From contig JBQTIB010000113.1 in assembly GCA_052389435.1 (NCBI GenBank), positions 1-26,168 on the forward strand: 26,168 nucleotides of DNA, given 5' to 3'. The notes beneath the pieces were generated by a model, which searched no databases, was not told the origin of the DNA, and saw only the letters and a program-made list of their open reading frames with translations. Origin of the DNA: JBQTKD01 sp052389435. Its GTDB lineage: Bacteria > Actinomycetota > Actinomycetes > Sporichthyales > Sporichthyaceae. A program made the position numbers and the translations under genes. Shown here in pieces: positions 1 through 7,305 of the stretch (position 1 is the first letter of the stretch; each line of letters starts with the position of its first letter).

Positions 1-399
1 GGGCCCTCGCGCTGTGTGCGGTTCGGCGCCGACCTCGGCCCTTCGGCCTTTTTCGTCGGGGGCGGCGTTCACGGCGTGGGGCCCGCCGCCGGGTTCGTCG
101 GCGCCGGCGACCATCGCCTGCAACGGGGTGTAGCGGGCCTTCACCAGATGGCCGGGCGGGGGAGCGTCCGGCGGCAGTCGCTCGGGCAGCGCCACGACCA
201 GCCCGTAGCCGCCGGTGCCGAGGCCGTGCACGAGTGCGTTCACGTTCAGCAGCACGACGTCGCCGACGACGGGGGAGCCGACCAGGTCGGTGTAGGCCAG
301 CGCCCGGACACGCTCGCCGTCGACGTCCGCCTCGAGGTCGACGACGCCGGGACGCGCCGATCGGATCGCACCGACCACGCCACGCCGCCACCGCACCAC
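1..399 (-). CDS. DUF3866 family protein, 3' end outside the window
   Basis: Translating from a GTG at 399 gives 133 residues that stay open to the window edge, so only the N-terminal part is present. I recognise the DUF3866 family from its conserved segments: an early RALAYTDLVGSP, then GDVVLLNVNALVHGLGTGGY (about residues 45-64), then GHLVKARYTPLQAMV (about 84-98). Function is unknown; full-length members are, from memory, about 350-390 residues. The start is fixed by an in-frame TAG just upstream (complement of 409-411) and by a TAGGGT hexamer six bases before the GTG, which suggests a leaderless transcript. The gene is divergent from pafB, a neighbourhood I recall as common in actinobacteria. 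The GTG start makes it easy to miss. The C-terminal half cannot be judged. Confidence 0.85.
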   Translation of the reverse strand, partial: MVRWRRGVVGAIRSARPGVVDLEADVDGERVRALAYTDLVGSPVVGDVVLLNVNALVHGLGTGGYGLVVALPERLPPDAPPPGHLVKARYTPLQAMVAGADEPGGGPHAVNAAPDEKGRRAEVGAEPHTARGP

Positions 400-405
400 G
401 CGCGA

Positions 406-411
406 ACCCTA
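406..411 (-). promoter_or_regulatory. -10-like hexamer for the DUF3866 gene
   Basis: On the minus strand TAGGGT is followed by six bases and then the GTG start at 399. That spacing puts the expected transcription start on or next to the start codon. No convincing -35 was seen. Confidence 0.5.
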
Positions 412-546
412 GCCGCCGTCCCGCCTGCGCCTCGATGCGCAAGTGCCGGGCGAAGCGGGACGTCCCGGCGCGCGCACCGCTCGGGCGGGCATCGACGCGG
501 AACCGACACGGCCCCCGGCGCGGCGCGCGCGGGGCAGTCGGGCCGG

Positions 547-552
547 TAGCGT
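547..552 (+). promoter_or_regulatory. -10-like hexamer for pafB (leaderless)
   Basis: TAGCGT is followed by seven bases and then the GTG at 560. No Shine-Dalgarno sequence precedes the GTG, in line with a leaderless transcript. The 160-bp region 400-559 thus holds two back-to-back promoters, for the DUF3866 gene and for pafB. Confidence 0.5.
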
Positions 553-559
553 CGACACC

Positions 560-1525
560 GTGTCGCAGCGACGGACCGAGCGCCTGCTCAACCTCACCAT
601 CTGCCTGTTGGCCACGCGGCGACGGCTCACCAAGGAACAGATCCGCAAGTTGGTCCCCGACTACGAGCAGTCCAAGACCGAGGACGCCTTCGAGCGGATG
701 TTCGAGCGCGACAAGGAGGACCTGCGCGAGCTCGGCATCCCGATCGACGCCGGCCCCCAGGAGTCGGTCTTCGCCGACGAGGTCGGGTACCGCATCGAGC
801 GCGACGCCTACGCGCTGCCCGAGGTGCGCTTCGCCTCCGACGAACTCGCCGTGCTCGGCCTCGCCGCGCGGGCCTGGCAGCAGGCGTCGATGTCCCAGGC
901 GGCCGGCACGGCGCTGCTGAAGCTGCGCGCAGCGGGCGCCGACCCGGACGTGGCGGTGCTGACCGGACTCGAGCCGCGGGTCAGCGCCGCCGAACCCGCC
1001 TTCGACGCGCTGCTGACCGCCTGCCGGGACAACTGCCCCGTCGGTTTCGACTATCGCGGCGCCGACGGCGTCGCGCCCGCCCGGCGCCGGATCGAGCCCT
1101 GGGGCCTGCACACCCGCAACGGCCGCTGGTACCTCGTCGGCTACGACCGAGACCGCGCGGACTCGCGGGTGTTCCGCGTCGACCGGATCGTCGGCGACGT
1201 CCGCCGGGAGGGTCCGGAGGGCTCCGTCGTCGTCCCGGAGGGCGTGGACGTGAAGGACCAGTTGCGCACCCACGTCGCCCCCGAGGTTCGGGGCAGCGCG
1301 ACGATCGCGGTCCGGACCGGCGCGGCCCCCGGACTGCGCCGGTGGGCGACCGCCGTGCGCGAGGCGGGCGAGGGGTGGGACGAGATCGAGGTTCCGTACT
1401 GGCGCCCGGCCGAACTCGCCGCCGAACTCGTCCCCTACGGCGGTGGAGTGCTGGTGCGCGAGCCCGCCGAGGTGCGCGACGCGGTACTCGCCCGGCTCCG
1501 GACGCTGGCCGGGGTGCAGTCGTGA
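560..1525 (+). CDS. pafB: PafB, WYL-domain transcriptional regulator
   Basis: This 321-residue protein has an N-terminal winged-helix region (about residues 1-65, starting VSQRRTERLLNLTICLLATR), a central WYL domain with the signature W190-Y191-L192 in NGRWYLVGYDRD, and a C-terminal WCX-type region. In mycobacteria PafB pairs with PafC to activate the LexA-independent DNA-damage regulon through RecA-NDp-type promoters. The length is near the roughly 330 residues of the mycobacterial protein. I chose the GTG at 560 because the upstream extension is low-complexity, Arg/Pro-rich and unlike the family, and because a TAGCGT hexamer lies seven bases upstream. The stop overlaps the pafC start by four bases (GTGA), which implies translational coupling. 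pafA and the proteasome genes are not in this window. Confidence 0.93.
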   Translation: MSQRRTERLLNLTICLLATRRRLTKEQIRKLVPDYEQSKTEDAFERMFERDKEDLRELGIPIDAGPQESVFADEVGYRIERDAYALPEVRFASDELAVLGLAARAWQQASMSQAAGTALLKLRAAGADPDVAVLTGLEPRVSAAEPAFDALLTACRDNCPVGFDYRGADGVAPARRRIEPWGLHTRNGRWYLVGYDRDRADSRVFRVDRIVGDVRREGPEGSVVVPEGVDVKDQLRTHVAPEVRGSATIAVRTGAAPGLRRWATAVREAGEGWDEIEVPYWRPAELAAELVPYGGGVLVREPAEVRDAVLARLRTLAGVQS

Positions 1526-2496
1526 CGGCCGCGGACCGGCTCACCCGCCTGCTGGCGCTGGTGCCGTACCTGATCAACCGTCAGGGGATCGAGCTCGCCA
1601 AGGCCGCCGCAGACGCGGGCATCAGCGAGACGCAACTGGTCAAGGACCTCGAACTGCTCTTTCTCTGCGGCCTGCCCGGGCACCTGCCCGGCGACCTCAT
1701 CGAGGCCGACTGGGAATCGGGCCGGGTCTACCTGACCAACGCCGACACGATCGGCCGGCCGCTGCGCCTGCGCATGGACGAGGTCACCGCCCTGGTCGTC
1801 GGACTGCGGGTCCTCGCGGGGCTGCCCGGAGCCGCCGAATCGCAGGCCCTCGAACGGGCGCTCGCCAAGCTCACCGAGATCGCGGGCGGAGCCGTCGGGG
1901 CCGTGGACGCGCAGGTCGGCGTCGAAACCACGCCGGTGGACCCCACCGTCGCCGAGGGCGTGCGCCGAGGGCTGGAGCAGCGCCGCCGCCTGCACCTGCG
2001 CTACTGGGTGCCGTGGCGCGACGAAGTCACCGAACGGGACGTCGACCCGATGCGGCTGGCCCTGGTCGACGGACACTCCTATCTGGAGGGCTGGTGCCAT
2101 CGCGCCGAGGCCGTACGGCTGTTCCGGCTCGATCGCGTGCTGGCCCTCGACGTGCTCGACGTCCCCGCGGAGGTGCCCGCCGACGCTCCGACCCGCGACC
2201 TGTCCGCGGGCCTGTTCCAGCCGGGCACCGACGACGTCGTCGCGACGCTGCGTTTGGACCGCGGGGCGCGGTGGGTGAGCGAGTACTACCCGGGCGAGCT
2301 CGTGTCGGAGGAGGCCGACGGCACGACCGTGGTGCGCCTGCGCGCTCCCGATCCGGCCTGGGTCGTGGCGCTGGCACTGCGGCTGGGGCCGTCGGCGCAG
2401 ATCATCGACCCGCCGGGACTCGCCGAACAGGTGCGGGAGCACGCCCGTGAGGCCCTTGAGGCGTACGGTGAGCCCGTGACGGAGAGTTCGCCATGA
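1522..2496 (+). CDS. pafC: PafC, WYL-domain transcriptional regulator
   Basis: This 324-residue partner and paralogue of PafB has an N-terminal helix-turn-helix region (TAADRLTRLLALVPYLINRQ, then ISETQLVKDLELLFLCGLPG), a WYL-like core (DGHSYLEGWCHRAEAVRLFR, about residues 185-204) and a C-terminal WCX-type region. Mycobacterial PafC works with PafB as a heterodimeric activator of DNA-damage genes. Separate, adjacent pafB and pafC genes are seen here, whereas some actinobacteria have them fused. The GTG at 1522 overlaps the pafB stop by four bases. The 3' end overlaps the next ATG in the same way, so four genes may share one transcript. An in-frame upstream extension lies inside pafB and is rejected. 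Confidence 0.92.
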   Translation: MTAADRLTRLLALVPYLINRQGIELAKAAADAGISETQLVKDLELLFLCGLPGHLPGDLIEADWESGRVYLTNADTIGRPLRLRMDEVTALVVGLRVLAGLPGAAESQALERALAKLTEIAGGAVGAVDAQVGVETTPVDPTVAEGVRRGLEQRRRLHLRYWVPWRDEVTERDVDPMRLALVDGHSYLEGWCHRAEAVRLFRLDRVLALDVLDVPAEVPADAPTRDLSAGLFQPGTDDVVATLRLDRGARWVSEYYPGELVSEEADGTTVVRLRAPDPAWVVALALRLGPSAQIIDPPGLAEQVREHAREALEAYGEPVTESSP

Positions 2497-2699
2497 CTCA
2501 ACTGAAAGTCACGTGCCCCGCCTGCGGCCACGTGCGCATCCTCGCCGAAGACGTGCGCATCGTCGTCGGCGAGCGCGGGTCGTACTACGTGTTCGCCTGC
2601 CCCGACTGCACCCGCCGCGTCAAGCGCCCGGTTACCGAGGACGTCGTGGACGAACTGGTGGCCCGCGGGGTCCCGGCGGTTCGCAGCGTCCACGTGTGA
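2493..2699 (+). CDS. Small zinc-ribbon protein
   Basis: This is a 68-residue protein with two CxxC knuckles, C9-P-A-C12 and C36-P-D-C39, which are about right for one Zn2+ in a zinc-ribbon fold. Such folds commonly bind nucleic acid or protein partners, but I do not recognise a characterised homologue. The start overlaps the pafC stop (ATGA), so the two genes are probably translationally coupled. Its place behind pafBC suggests, as inference only, a link to the damage response or to transcription. Confidence 0.8.
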   Translation: MTQLKVTCPACGHVRILAEDVRIVVGERGSYYVFACPDCTRRVKRPVTEDVVDELVARGVPAVRSVHV

Positions 2700-2712
2700 G
2701 AGCCTTCGGTGC

Positions 2713-2910
2713 ATGTACGTGGGGCTGTGGGTGGCGATCGGCGTGCTCGGGATCCTGTTCCTGGCCGTCCCGACCCTCAAGCTGTGGCGGACGGTGAAGG
2801 TCCTGGGCAAGGAGGTCAAACGCGTGTCCTCCGAACTCGGCGCGGCCGGGGCCGCGTTGGAAGAGGCCTCGCGCAAGTTGCCAGGCAAGAACGGCCGTCC
2901 GCTGCCCTAG
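2713..2910 (+). CDS. Single-helix membrane protein of unknown function
   Basis: This 65-residue protein has one hydrophobic segment at about residues 3-22 (YVGLWVAIGVLGILFLAVP), followed by a basic and then amphipathic stretch (WRTVKVLGKEVKRVSSELGA) that could form a short coiled coil. That makes it a bitopic membrane protein with a cytoplasmic helix, which loosely recalls the layout of TatA/TatB-type proteins. It lies 13 bp after the zinc-ribbon gene and before tatA. This window has tatA and tatC but no tatB. I do not call it TatB, because the Phe-Gly and Pro hinge motifs of that family are missing. Confidence 0.65.
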   Translation: MYVGLWVAIGVLGILFLAVPTLKLWRTVKVLGKEVKRVSSELGAAGAALEEASRKLPGKNGRPLP

Positions 2911-2937
2911 GGGCGACGAACACCCTGCTGGCACGGC

Positions 2938-3006
2938 ACCCACTTTCGTGGGTTGTGGAACCCTCCCGGACGAGTTGTACGGGGTACGCTGGACGCACCT
3001 AGGAGG
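2938..3006 (+). promoter_or_regulatory. tatA leader: small hairpin, -10 and ribosome-binding site
   Basis: ACCCAC (2938-2943) and GTGGGT (2948-2953) form a 6-bp hairpin with a TTTC loop, possibly ending the pafBC transcript. A TACGCT hexamer at 2985-2990 is a reasonable -10. AGGAGG at 3001-3006 is a strong Shine-Dalgarno sequence ten bases before the ATG at 3017. Unlike most starts here, tatA therefore has a true leader. Confidence 0.55.
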
Positions 3007-3016
3007 TGGCCTTCGC

Positions 3017-3202
3017 ATGGGTCTTGGTACTCCGGAAATCATTCTGATCGCGCTGGTCGTGCTGCTGCTCTTCGGAGCCAAGCGCATGCCCGACATGGCG
3101 CGCTCGCTCGGCGAGTCGATGCACATCTTCAAGCGCGCGGTGAAGGACGAGGACACTGCGTCCCCGCCCCCGGCCAACAAGCCCGAGCGCACCGAGTCCT
3201 GA
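3017..3202 (+). CDS. tatA: TatA, twin-arginine translocase pore subunit
   Basis: This 61-residue protein has the TatA layout: an N-terminal membrane helix (TPEIILIALVVLLLFGAKRM), the conserved Phe-Gly hinge, an amphipathic helix (PDMARSLGESMHIFKRAVKD) and a short, acidic, proline-containing tail. TatA oligomers form the pathway that carries folded proteins bearing a twin-arginine signal across the cytoplasmic membrane. I chose the ATG at 3017 because it follows a strong AGGAGG; the longer in-frame start would add 23 residues unlike any Tat protein. It is shorter than the 80-90 residues typical of TatA, mainly in the tail. tatC follows after a 67-bp gap that contains a strong hairpin. Confidence 0.95.
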   Translation: MGLGTPEIILIALVVLLLFGAKRMPDMARSLGESMHIFKRAVKDEDTASPPPANKPERTES

Positions 3203-3212
3203 GTCGTCGTCC

Positions 3213-3241
3213 GCGTCCGCGGGGTTGTCGCCCGCGGACGC
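3213..3241 (+). terminator. Perfect 11-bp hairpin between tatA and tatC
   Basis: GCGTCCGCGGG (3213-3223) pairs perfectly with CCCGCGGACGC (3231-3241) across a 7-base loop. No T-run follows. A TAGGTT hexamer (3243-3248) and GAGGGAG (3259-3265) lie between it and tatC. The hairpin may act as a partial terminator or as a 3' stabiliser that lifts tatA above tatC. Confidence 0.6.
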
Positions 3242-3269
3242 CTAGGTTCCTGAACAACGAGGGAGCGGC

Positions 3270-4067
3270 GTGACCGCCGGTACCGGCAGCCCCGACATCC
3301 GGGGCTCCGCCTCCGACGCTGGCCGGATGCCGCTCTTGGAGCACATCCGGGAGCTGCGGACTCGGCTCGTTCGGTCGATGCTCGCGATCGTGCTCGGCGC
3401 GATCGTCGGCTGGTACCTCTACGACTGGATCGTCGACGTCCTCGTCGAACCGGTCTGCAACCCCAAGTTCCGCGGCGTCGGTCAGGGCCGCTGCGGCCCG
3501 CTGGTCATCTCGGGCATCGTCGGGGCGTTCTCGCTCCAGATCAAGGTTGCGCTCTTCGCCGGGATTGCCCTCGCCGCGCCGATCTGGCTCTACCAGCTGT
3601 GGGCGTTCCTGGCACCCGGCCTGCACCGCCACGAGAAGCGGTGGGCCTACGCGGTCGCCGGATTCGGCGTCCCCCTGTTCGCCATCGGCGCGGGGCTCGC
3701 GTACCTGATCCTGCCGAACGCCGTCGAGTTCCTTCTCGGCTTCACCCCGGCCGAGGCGTCCAACCAGGTGCCGCTGGGCGACTACCTGAACTTCGTGCTG
3801 CGCCTGCTGTTCGTCTTCGGCGTCTCCTTCGAGCTGCCGTTGATCATCGTCATGGCCAACCTGGCCGGCATCCTGTCCGCTTCGCGCATCCGCAAGATGT
3901 GGCGGGGCATGGTGTTCGGCATCGCGGTCTTCGCGGCCGTGGCCACCCCGACTGGCGACCCGGGCACGATGCTCGCGCTGGCGACGCCGATGACGTTCCT
4001 GTACCTGGTGTCGATCGCGATCACCACCCTGGTCGATCGGCGTCGCAAACGGCGCGCCGCGGCCTAA
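3270..4067 (+). CDS. tatC: TatC, twin-arginine translocase receptor subunit
   Basis: This 265-residue polytopic protein has about six membrane helices. The family hallmarks are present: an N-terminal cytoplasmic motif (PLLEHIRELRTRLVRS, about residues 21-36), the signature FLAPGLHRHEKR at about 112-123, and a final helix pair followed by a basic tail (DRRRKRRAAA). TatC binds the twin-arginine signal peptide and recruits TatA. The GTG start at 3270 is four bases after GAGGGAG and gives the expected length. The stop is two bases before the helY start. Two probable Tat substrates are encoded further along in this window. Confidence 0.96.
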   Translation: MTAGTGSPDIRGSASDAGRMPLLEHIRELRTRLVRSMLAIVLGAIVGWYLYDWIVDVLVEPVCNPKFRGVGQGRCGPLVISGIVGAFSLQIKVALFAGIALAAPIWLYQLWAFLAPGLHRHEKRWAYAVAGFGVPLFAIGAGLAYLILPNAVEFLLGFTPAEASNQVPLGDYLNFVLRLLFVFGVSFELPLIIVMANLAGILSASRIRKMWRGMVFGIAVFAAVATPTGDPGTMLALATPMTFLYLVSIAITTLVDRRRKRRAAA

Positions 4068-4069
4068 CC

Positions 4070-6730
4070 GTGGGCGAGGTCTTCGACGCCTTCGAGGCGG
4101 GCTATCCCTTTCGGCTGGACGAGTTCCAGGTCGCGGCCTGCCGGGCGCTCGAAGCGGGCTCGGGCGTTCTGGTCGCCGCTCCCACCGGCGCGGGCAAGAC
4201 CGTGGTCGGGGAGTTCGCGGTGGCGCTCGCGCTGGCCGGCGGGCGCAAGTGCTTCTGGACGAGTCCGATCAAGGCGCTGTCCAACCAGAAGCACCAGGAT
4301 CTGATTGCGCGTCACGGGAGTGAGCGCGTCGGCCTGCTGACCGGCGACAACACCGTCAACGGCGAGGCGCCGGTGGTCGTGATGACCACCGAGGTGCTGC
4401 GCAACATGCTCTACGCGCGGTCCGGCACGCTGCGCAACCTCGGCTTCGTGGTGATGGACGAGGTGCACTACCTCGCCGACCCGACCCGCGGCGCGGTCTG
4501 GGAAGAGGTGATCATCCACCTGTCCGAGTCCGTCACGCTGGTCTCGCTGTCCGCGACGGTGTCCAACGCGGAGGAGTTCGGCGAGTGGCTGCAGACCGTC
4601 CGCGGCAGGACCGAGGTGGTCGTCTCCGAACACCGCCCGGTTCCGCTCTGGCAGCACCTGCTCGTCAAGGACCGCATCGTCGACCTGTTCACCTCCGACG
4701 CCAGGGGCCGGCCGCAGCTCAATCCGGAGATCGGGCAGCTGACTCGTCGGGAGCCGTGGTCGGAGGGCTCCGCCTACCGCGGCCGCGGCTCCCGGGGCGC
4801 ACCGCGTGGGCGTACCGGGCCGCGCAACGTCCCGAGCCGGCCGGACGTGATTGCGCGGCTGGACCGCGAGGGCCTGCTCCCGGCGATCACCTTCATCTTC
4901 AGCCGCGCGGGCTGCGACGCCGCCGTCGAGCAGTGCCTGCGCTCGGGACTGCGCCTGAACAGCGACGCCGAGCGGCTCGCCGTACGGGAACTCGTGCAGA
5001 AGGCAACGGCCGACTTCCCCGAGGCCGATCGCGCCGTCCTCGGGTACACCGCCTGGCTGGACGGACTCGAGCGCGGTGTCGCCGCCCACCATGCGGGGAT
5101 GCTGCCCGCATTCCGGGAGGTGGTCGAGGCGCTGTTCGTGCGCGGCCTGGTGAAGGCGGTCTTCGCCACCGAGACCCTCGCCATGGGCATCAACATGCCC
5201 GCGCGGGCCGTCGTGCTGGAGAAGCTGGTCAAGTTCAACGGCGAGACCCACGCGGACATCACCCCCGGCGAGTTCACCCAGCTCACCGGGCGGGCCGGGC
5301 GCCGCGGCATCGACGTCGAGGGCCACGCGGTGGTGCTGTGGCAGCCGGGGATGGACCCCCGCAACGTCGCCGGCCTCGCCTCCTCCCGCACCTTTCCGCT
5401 GCGCTCGAGCTTTCGGCCCTCCTACAACATGGCGGTCAACCTCGTCGGACAGTTGGGCCGAGAACGTGCCCGTGCGCTGCTGGAAACATCGTTCGCCCAG
5501 TTCCAGGCGGACCGCTCGGTCGTCGGGATCGCGGCGCAGATCCGCCGCCAGGACGAGGCGATGGCCGCTCAGTCCCGCGGCACCGACTGCGACTGCGGCG
5601 ACTTCGGCGAGTACTTCGCGATGCGCGCCGCGCTGTCCGAACGGGAGAACGCCCTGGCCAAGGCGCGCAACCGGGACTCTCGCTCGCAGATCGGCGCCTC
5701 GATGCGCCGGCTCCAGCGCGGGGACGTCATCACCGTGCCGCGCGGCCGGTTTACCGGCGTGGCCGTCGTGCTCGAAGCCGCGGGCGAGCACGAGGACCCG
5801 CGGCTGATGGTCGTGACGTCGGACCGCCAGTACAGGCGCCTGGGGGAGGCCGACTTCACCGGCCCGGTCGAGGTGCAGATGCGGGTTTCGATCTCCAAGA
5901 ACTTCAACCCACGCAATCCCCAGTCACGTCGCGACCTCGCCTCGACGCTGCGAGCGAAGGGAGCGGAGCCGGCGCGCATGCGCAAGCGGGACGGCGCCGG
6001 CGAGGACGCGGAGGTCGCCCGGCTGCGCGCCGCCATTCGGGCGCATCGGTGTCACTCGTGCCCGGACCGCGAGGACCATGCCCGGGCCGCGGAGCGCAAC
6101 CGTCGCGTCGCCGGCGAGACCGAGAAGCTGCGCGCCCAGGTCGACGCGCGCACCGCGACCGTCGCCCGCACCTTCGATCGGGTGTGCGGACTGCTCGAGG
6201 AGTTGGACTACCTTCGCGGGGACACGGTCACGCCACAGGGCCAGAGCCTCGCGCGCATCTACGGGGAACTGGATCTGCTGACTTCGGAGTGCCTGCGCCG
6301 GGGAGTGTGGGAGGGGCTCGGGCCGGCCGACCTCGCCGCCTGCGTCTCGGTGCTCGTGTACGAATCCCGCAGCCGCGAGGACGGCCCGCCGCCACGGCTG
6401 CCGGAGGGCCGGGTGCGCGACGCGCTGGAGGCGACGATCCGGTTGTGGGGAGACCTGGAGCGCCTGGAGAAGGGGCATCGGCTCGCCTTCCTGCGCGAGC
6501 CGGACCTCGGCTTCGTTCGGGGCGCGCAGCGCTGGGCACAGGGCAAGCCCCTCGATCAGGTGCTGCGCGAGGCGGAACTGACGGCGGGCGATTTCGTCCG
6601 CTGGTGCAAGCAGTTGATCGACCTGCTCGGGCAGATCGCGGCCGTAGCCGACGACGAGATGCGCCCCGTTGCGGAGGCGGCGATCGGCGCCGTGCGACGT
6701 GGGGTAGTGGCCTGGTCCTCGGTGGCCTAA
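4070..6730 (+). CDS. helY: HelY-type Ski2/Mtr4-like DEAD/DEAH-box helicase
   Basis: This 886-residue superfamily 2 helicase shows Walker A (APTGAGKT, residues 37-44), a DEVH box at 130-133, a SLSATVSN motif III and motif VI (QLTGRAGRRG, 404-413). These are followed by a long C-terminal region resembling the Ski2/Mtr4 group, with a DSHCT-like end. Such enzymes unwind RNA or RNA-DNA duplexes; the in vivo role of HelY in actinobacteria is poorly defined. The length fits the roughly 900-residue mycobacterial protein. The GTG at 4070, two bases after the tatC stop, is the best start because the upstream open frame is just the shadow of tatC. A Cys cluster in the middle (CDCGDFGEYF and RCHSCPDRED) could bind metal and is shared, from memory, with relatives. 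Confidence 0.93.
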   Translation: MGEVFDAFEAGYPFRLDEFQVAACRALEAGSGVLVAAPTGAGKTVVGEFAVALALAGGRKCFWTSPIKALSNQKHQDLIARHGSERVGLLTGDNTVNGEAPVVVMTTEVLRNMLYARSGTLRNLGFVVMDEVHYLADPTRGAVWEEVIIHLSESVTLVSLSATVSNAEEFGEWLQTVRGRTEVVVSEHRPVPLWQHLLVKDRIVDLFTSDARGRPQLNPEIGQLTRREPWSEGSAYRGRGSRGAPRGRTGPRNVPSRPDVIARLDREGLLPAITFIFSRAGCDAAVEQCLRSGLRLNSDAERLAVRELVQKATADFPEADRAVLGYTAWLDGLERGVAAHHAGMLPAFREVVEALFVRGLVKAVFATETLAMGINMPARAVVLEKLVKFNGETHADITPGEFTQLTGRAGRRGIDVEGHAVVLWQPGMDPRNVAGLASSRTFPLRSSFRPSYNMAVNLVGQLGRERARALLETSFAQFQADRSVVGIAAQIRRQDEAMAAQSRGTDCDCGDFGEYFAMRAALSERENALAKARNRDSRSQIGASMRRLQRGDVITVPRGRFTGVAVVLEAAGEHEDPRLMVVTSDRQYRRLGEADFTGPVEVQMRVSISKNFNPRNPQSRRDLASTLRAKGAEPARMRKRDGAGEDAEVARLRAAIRAHRCHSCPDREDHARAAERNRRVAGETEKLRAQVDARTATVARTFDRVCGLLEELDYLRGDTVTPQGQSLARIYGELDLLTSECLRRGVWEGLGPADLAACVSVLVYESRSREDGPPPRLPEGRVRDALEATIRLWGDLERLEKGHRLAFLREPDLGFVRGAQRWAQGKPLDQVLREAELTAGDFVRWCKQLIDLLGQIAAVADDEMRPVAEAAIGAVRRGVVAWSSVA

Positions 6731-6790
6731 GGCCTAGGTCCTCATGGCCTACACGCGGGCGACGCGATCTGACGTCGAGTCAGTACACCG

Positions 6791-6810
6791 AGCGTGAAGC
6801 GGCTCACGCT
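6791..6810. repeat. 7-bp inverted repeat downstream of helY
   Basis: AGCGTGA (6791-6797) and TCACGCT (6804-6810) are perfect inverted repeats with a 6-base spacer. With no T-run, an operator for the next gene is about as likely as a terminator. The rest of 6731-6869 shows nothing else I can support. Confidence 0.35.
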
Positions 6811-6869
6811 GGGCACGGCCTTGATCCAGGTCACGTTAGAACCCCCGCGCTCCGGGTCAGAAAACAACC

Positions 6870-7187
6870 ATGACTGCTTTCAAGAACACCTCGCGTTGGA
6901 TGCTCGCCGCTCCCGTCGCCGTGATTGCCGCCTCGACCTTGGCGTTGGCTCCGGCAGCCTCGGCCGTGGAGGCTCCGCAGCACGCGGCGACAGTTCCGGT
7001 CGAAGGCGAAGACGGTCCCACCAACCCGATCGCCGACCTGCTCCCGCTGCCCGAACCCGAGGCGGGCGAAGGCGGACCCAAGGCCACCTCGATCCCGACC
7101 GAAGGCGAAGACGGTCCCACCAACCCGATCGCCGACCTGCTCCCGCTGCCCGAACCCGAGGCGGGCGAAGGCGGCCCCAAGGCCTGA
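6870..7187 (+). CDS. Small secreted protein with two tandem 33-residue repeats
   Basis: This 105-residue protein has a clear Sec-type signal peptide: basic start, hydrophobic core APVAVIAASTLALAPA, and likely cleavage after ASA at residue 32. The mature ~73 residues are very acidic and contain the block EGEDGPTNPIADLLPLPEPE twice, each with the tail AGEGGPKA. I do not recognise a family. The composition suggests a disordered, exported, possibly cell-wall-associated or cation-binding peptide; that is inference. No cysteine, LPxTG or lipobox is present. The coding bases of the two copies are nearly identical, so the duplication is recent or kept uniform by recombination. A strong hairpin follows the stop. 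No good Shine-Dalgarno precedes the ATG, whose start is supported by the signal peptide. Confidence 0.8.
   Translation: MTAFKNTSRWMLAAPVAVIAASTLALAPAASAVEAPQHAATVPVEGEDGPTNPIADLLPLPEPEAGEGGPKATSIPTEGEDGPTNPIADLLPLPEPEAGEGGPKA
7001..7184 (+). repeat. Two-copy tandem repeat, period 99 bp
   Basis: Bases 7001-7085 recur at 7100-7184 with one difference (A at 7076, C at 7175), which is silent in Gly-Gly. The period is 99 bp, or 33 codons, so the frame is kept. The 14-base linkers between and before the copies are only partly similar. Confidence 0.95.
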
Positions 7188-7233
7188 CACCGACCAGAGC
7201 GCGCGACACCGAGCCAGATCGCCTCTGACGACT

Positions 7234-7269
7234 GCGCGGCGGGGACCGGATCACCGGGCCCCGCCGCGC
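7234..7269 (+). terminator. Strong hairpin after the repeat-protein gene
   Basis: GCGCGGCGGGG (7234-7244) pairs perfectly with CCCCGCCGCGC (7259-7269). The 14-base loop contains a smaller CCGG/CCGG pairing. No T-run follows, which is common for terminators in GC-rich actinobacteria. Confidence 0.7.
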
Positions 7270-7292
7270 TCCTGGCGTGCGCGCCGAGCGCG

Positions 7293-7298
7293 TATGGT
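7293..7298 (+). promoter_or_regulatory. -10 hexamer, leaderless start of the PNPOx-like gene
   Basis: TATGGT is followed by seven bases and then the ATG at 7306. This favours 7306 over the in-frame ATG at 7294, which lies inside the hexamer. Confidence 0.6.
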
Positions 7299-7305
7299 CG
7301 GCGCC

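Noticed and set aside
16..549. A plus-strand frame at the left edge
   Set aside because: It is antisense to the DUF3866 gene, which has conserved motifs, and its own translation is low-complexity.
2713..2910. Possible TatB
   Set aside because: It has the helix-plus-amphipathic layout but lacks the family's hinge residues, and its tail is too short.
2975..2990. TTGTAC followed by TACGCT before tatA, considered as a PafBC-type promoter
   Set aside because: The distance between the blocks is seven bases too short and the first block departs from TTGTCRGTG.
4064..5791. A 575-codon open frame antisense to helY
   Set aside because: GC-rich shadow frame with no recognisable domain; helY on the other strand has full helicase motifs.
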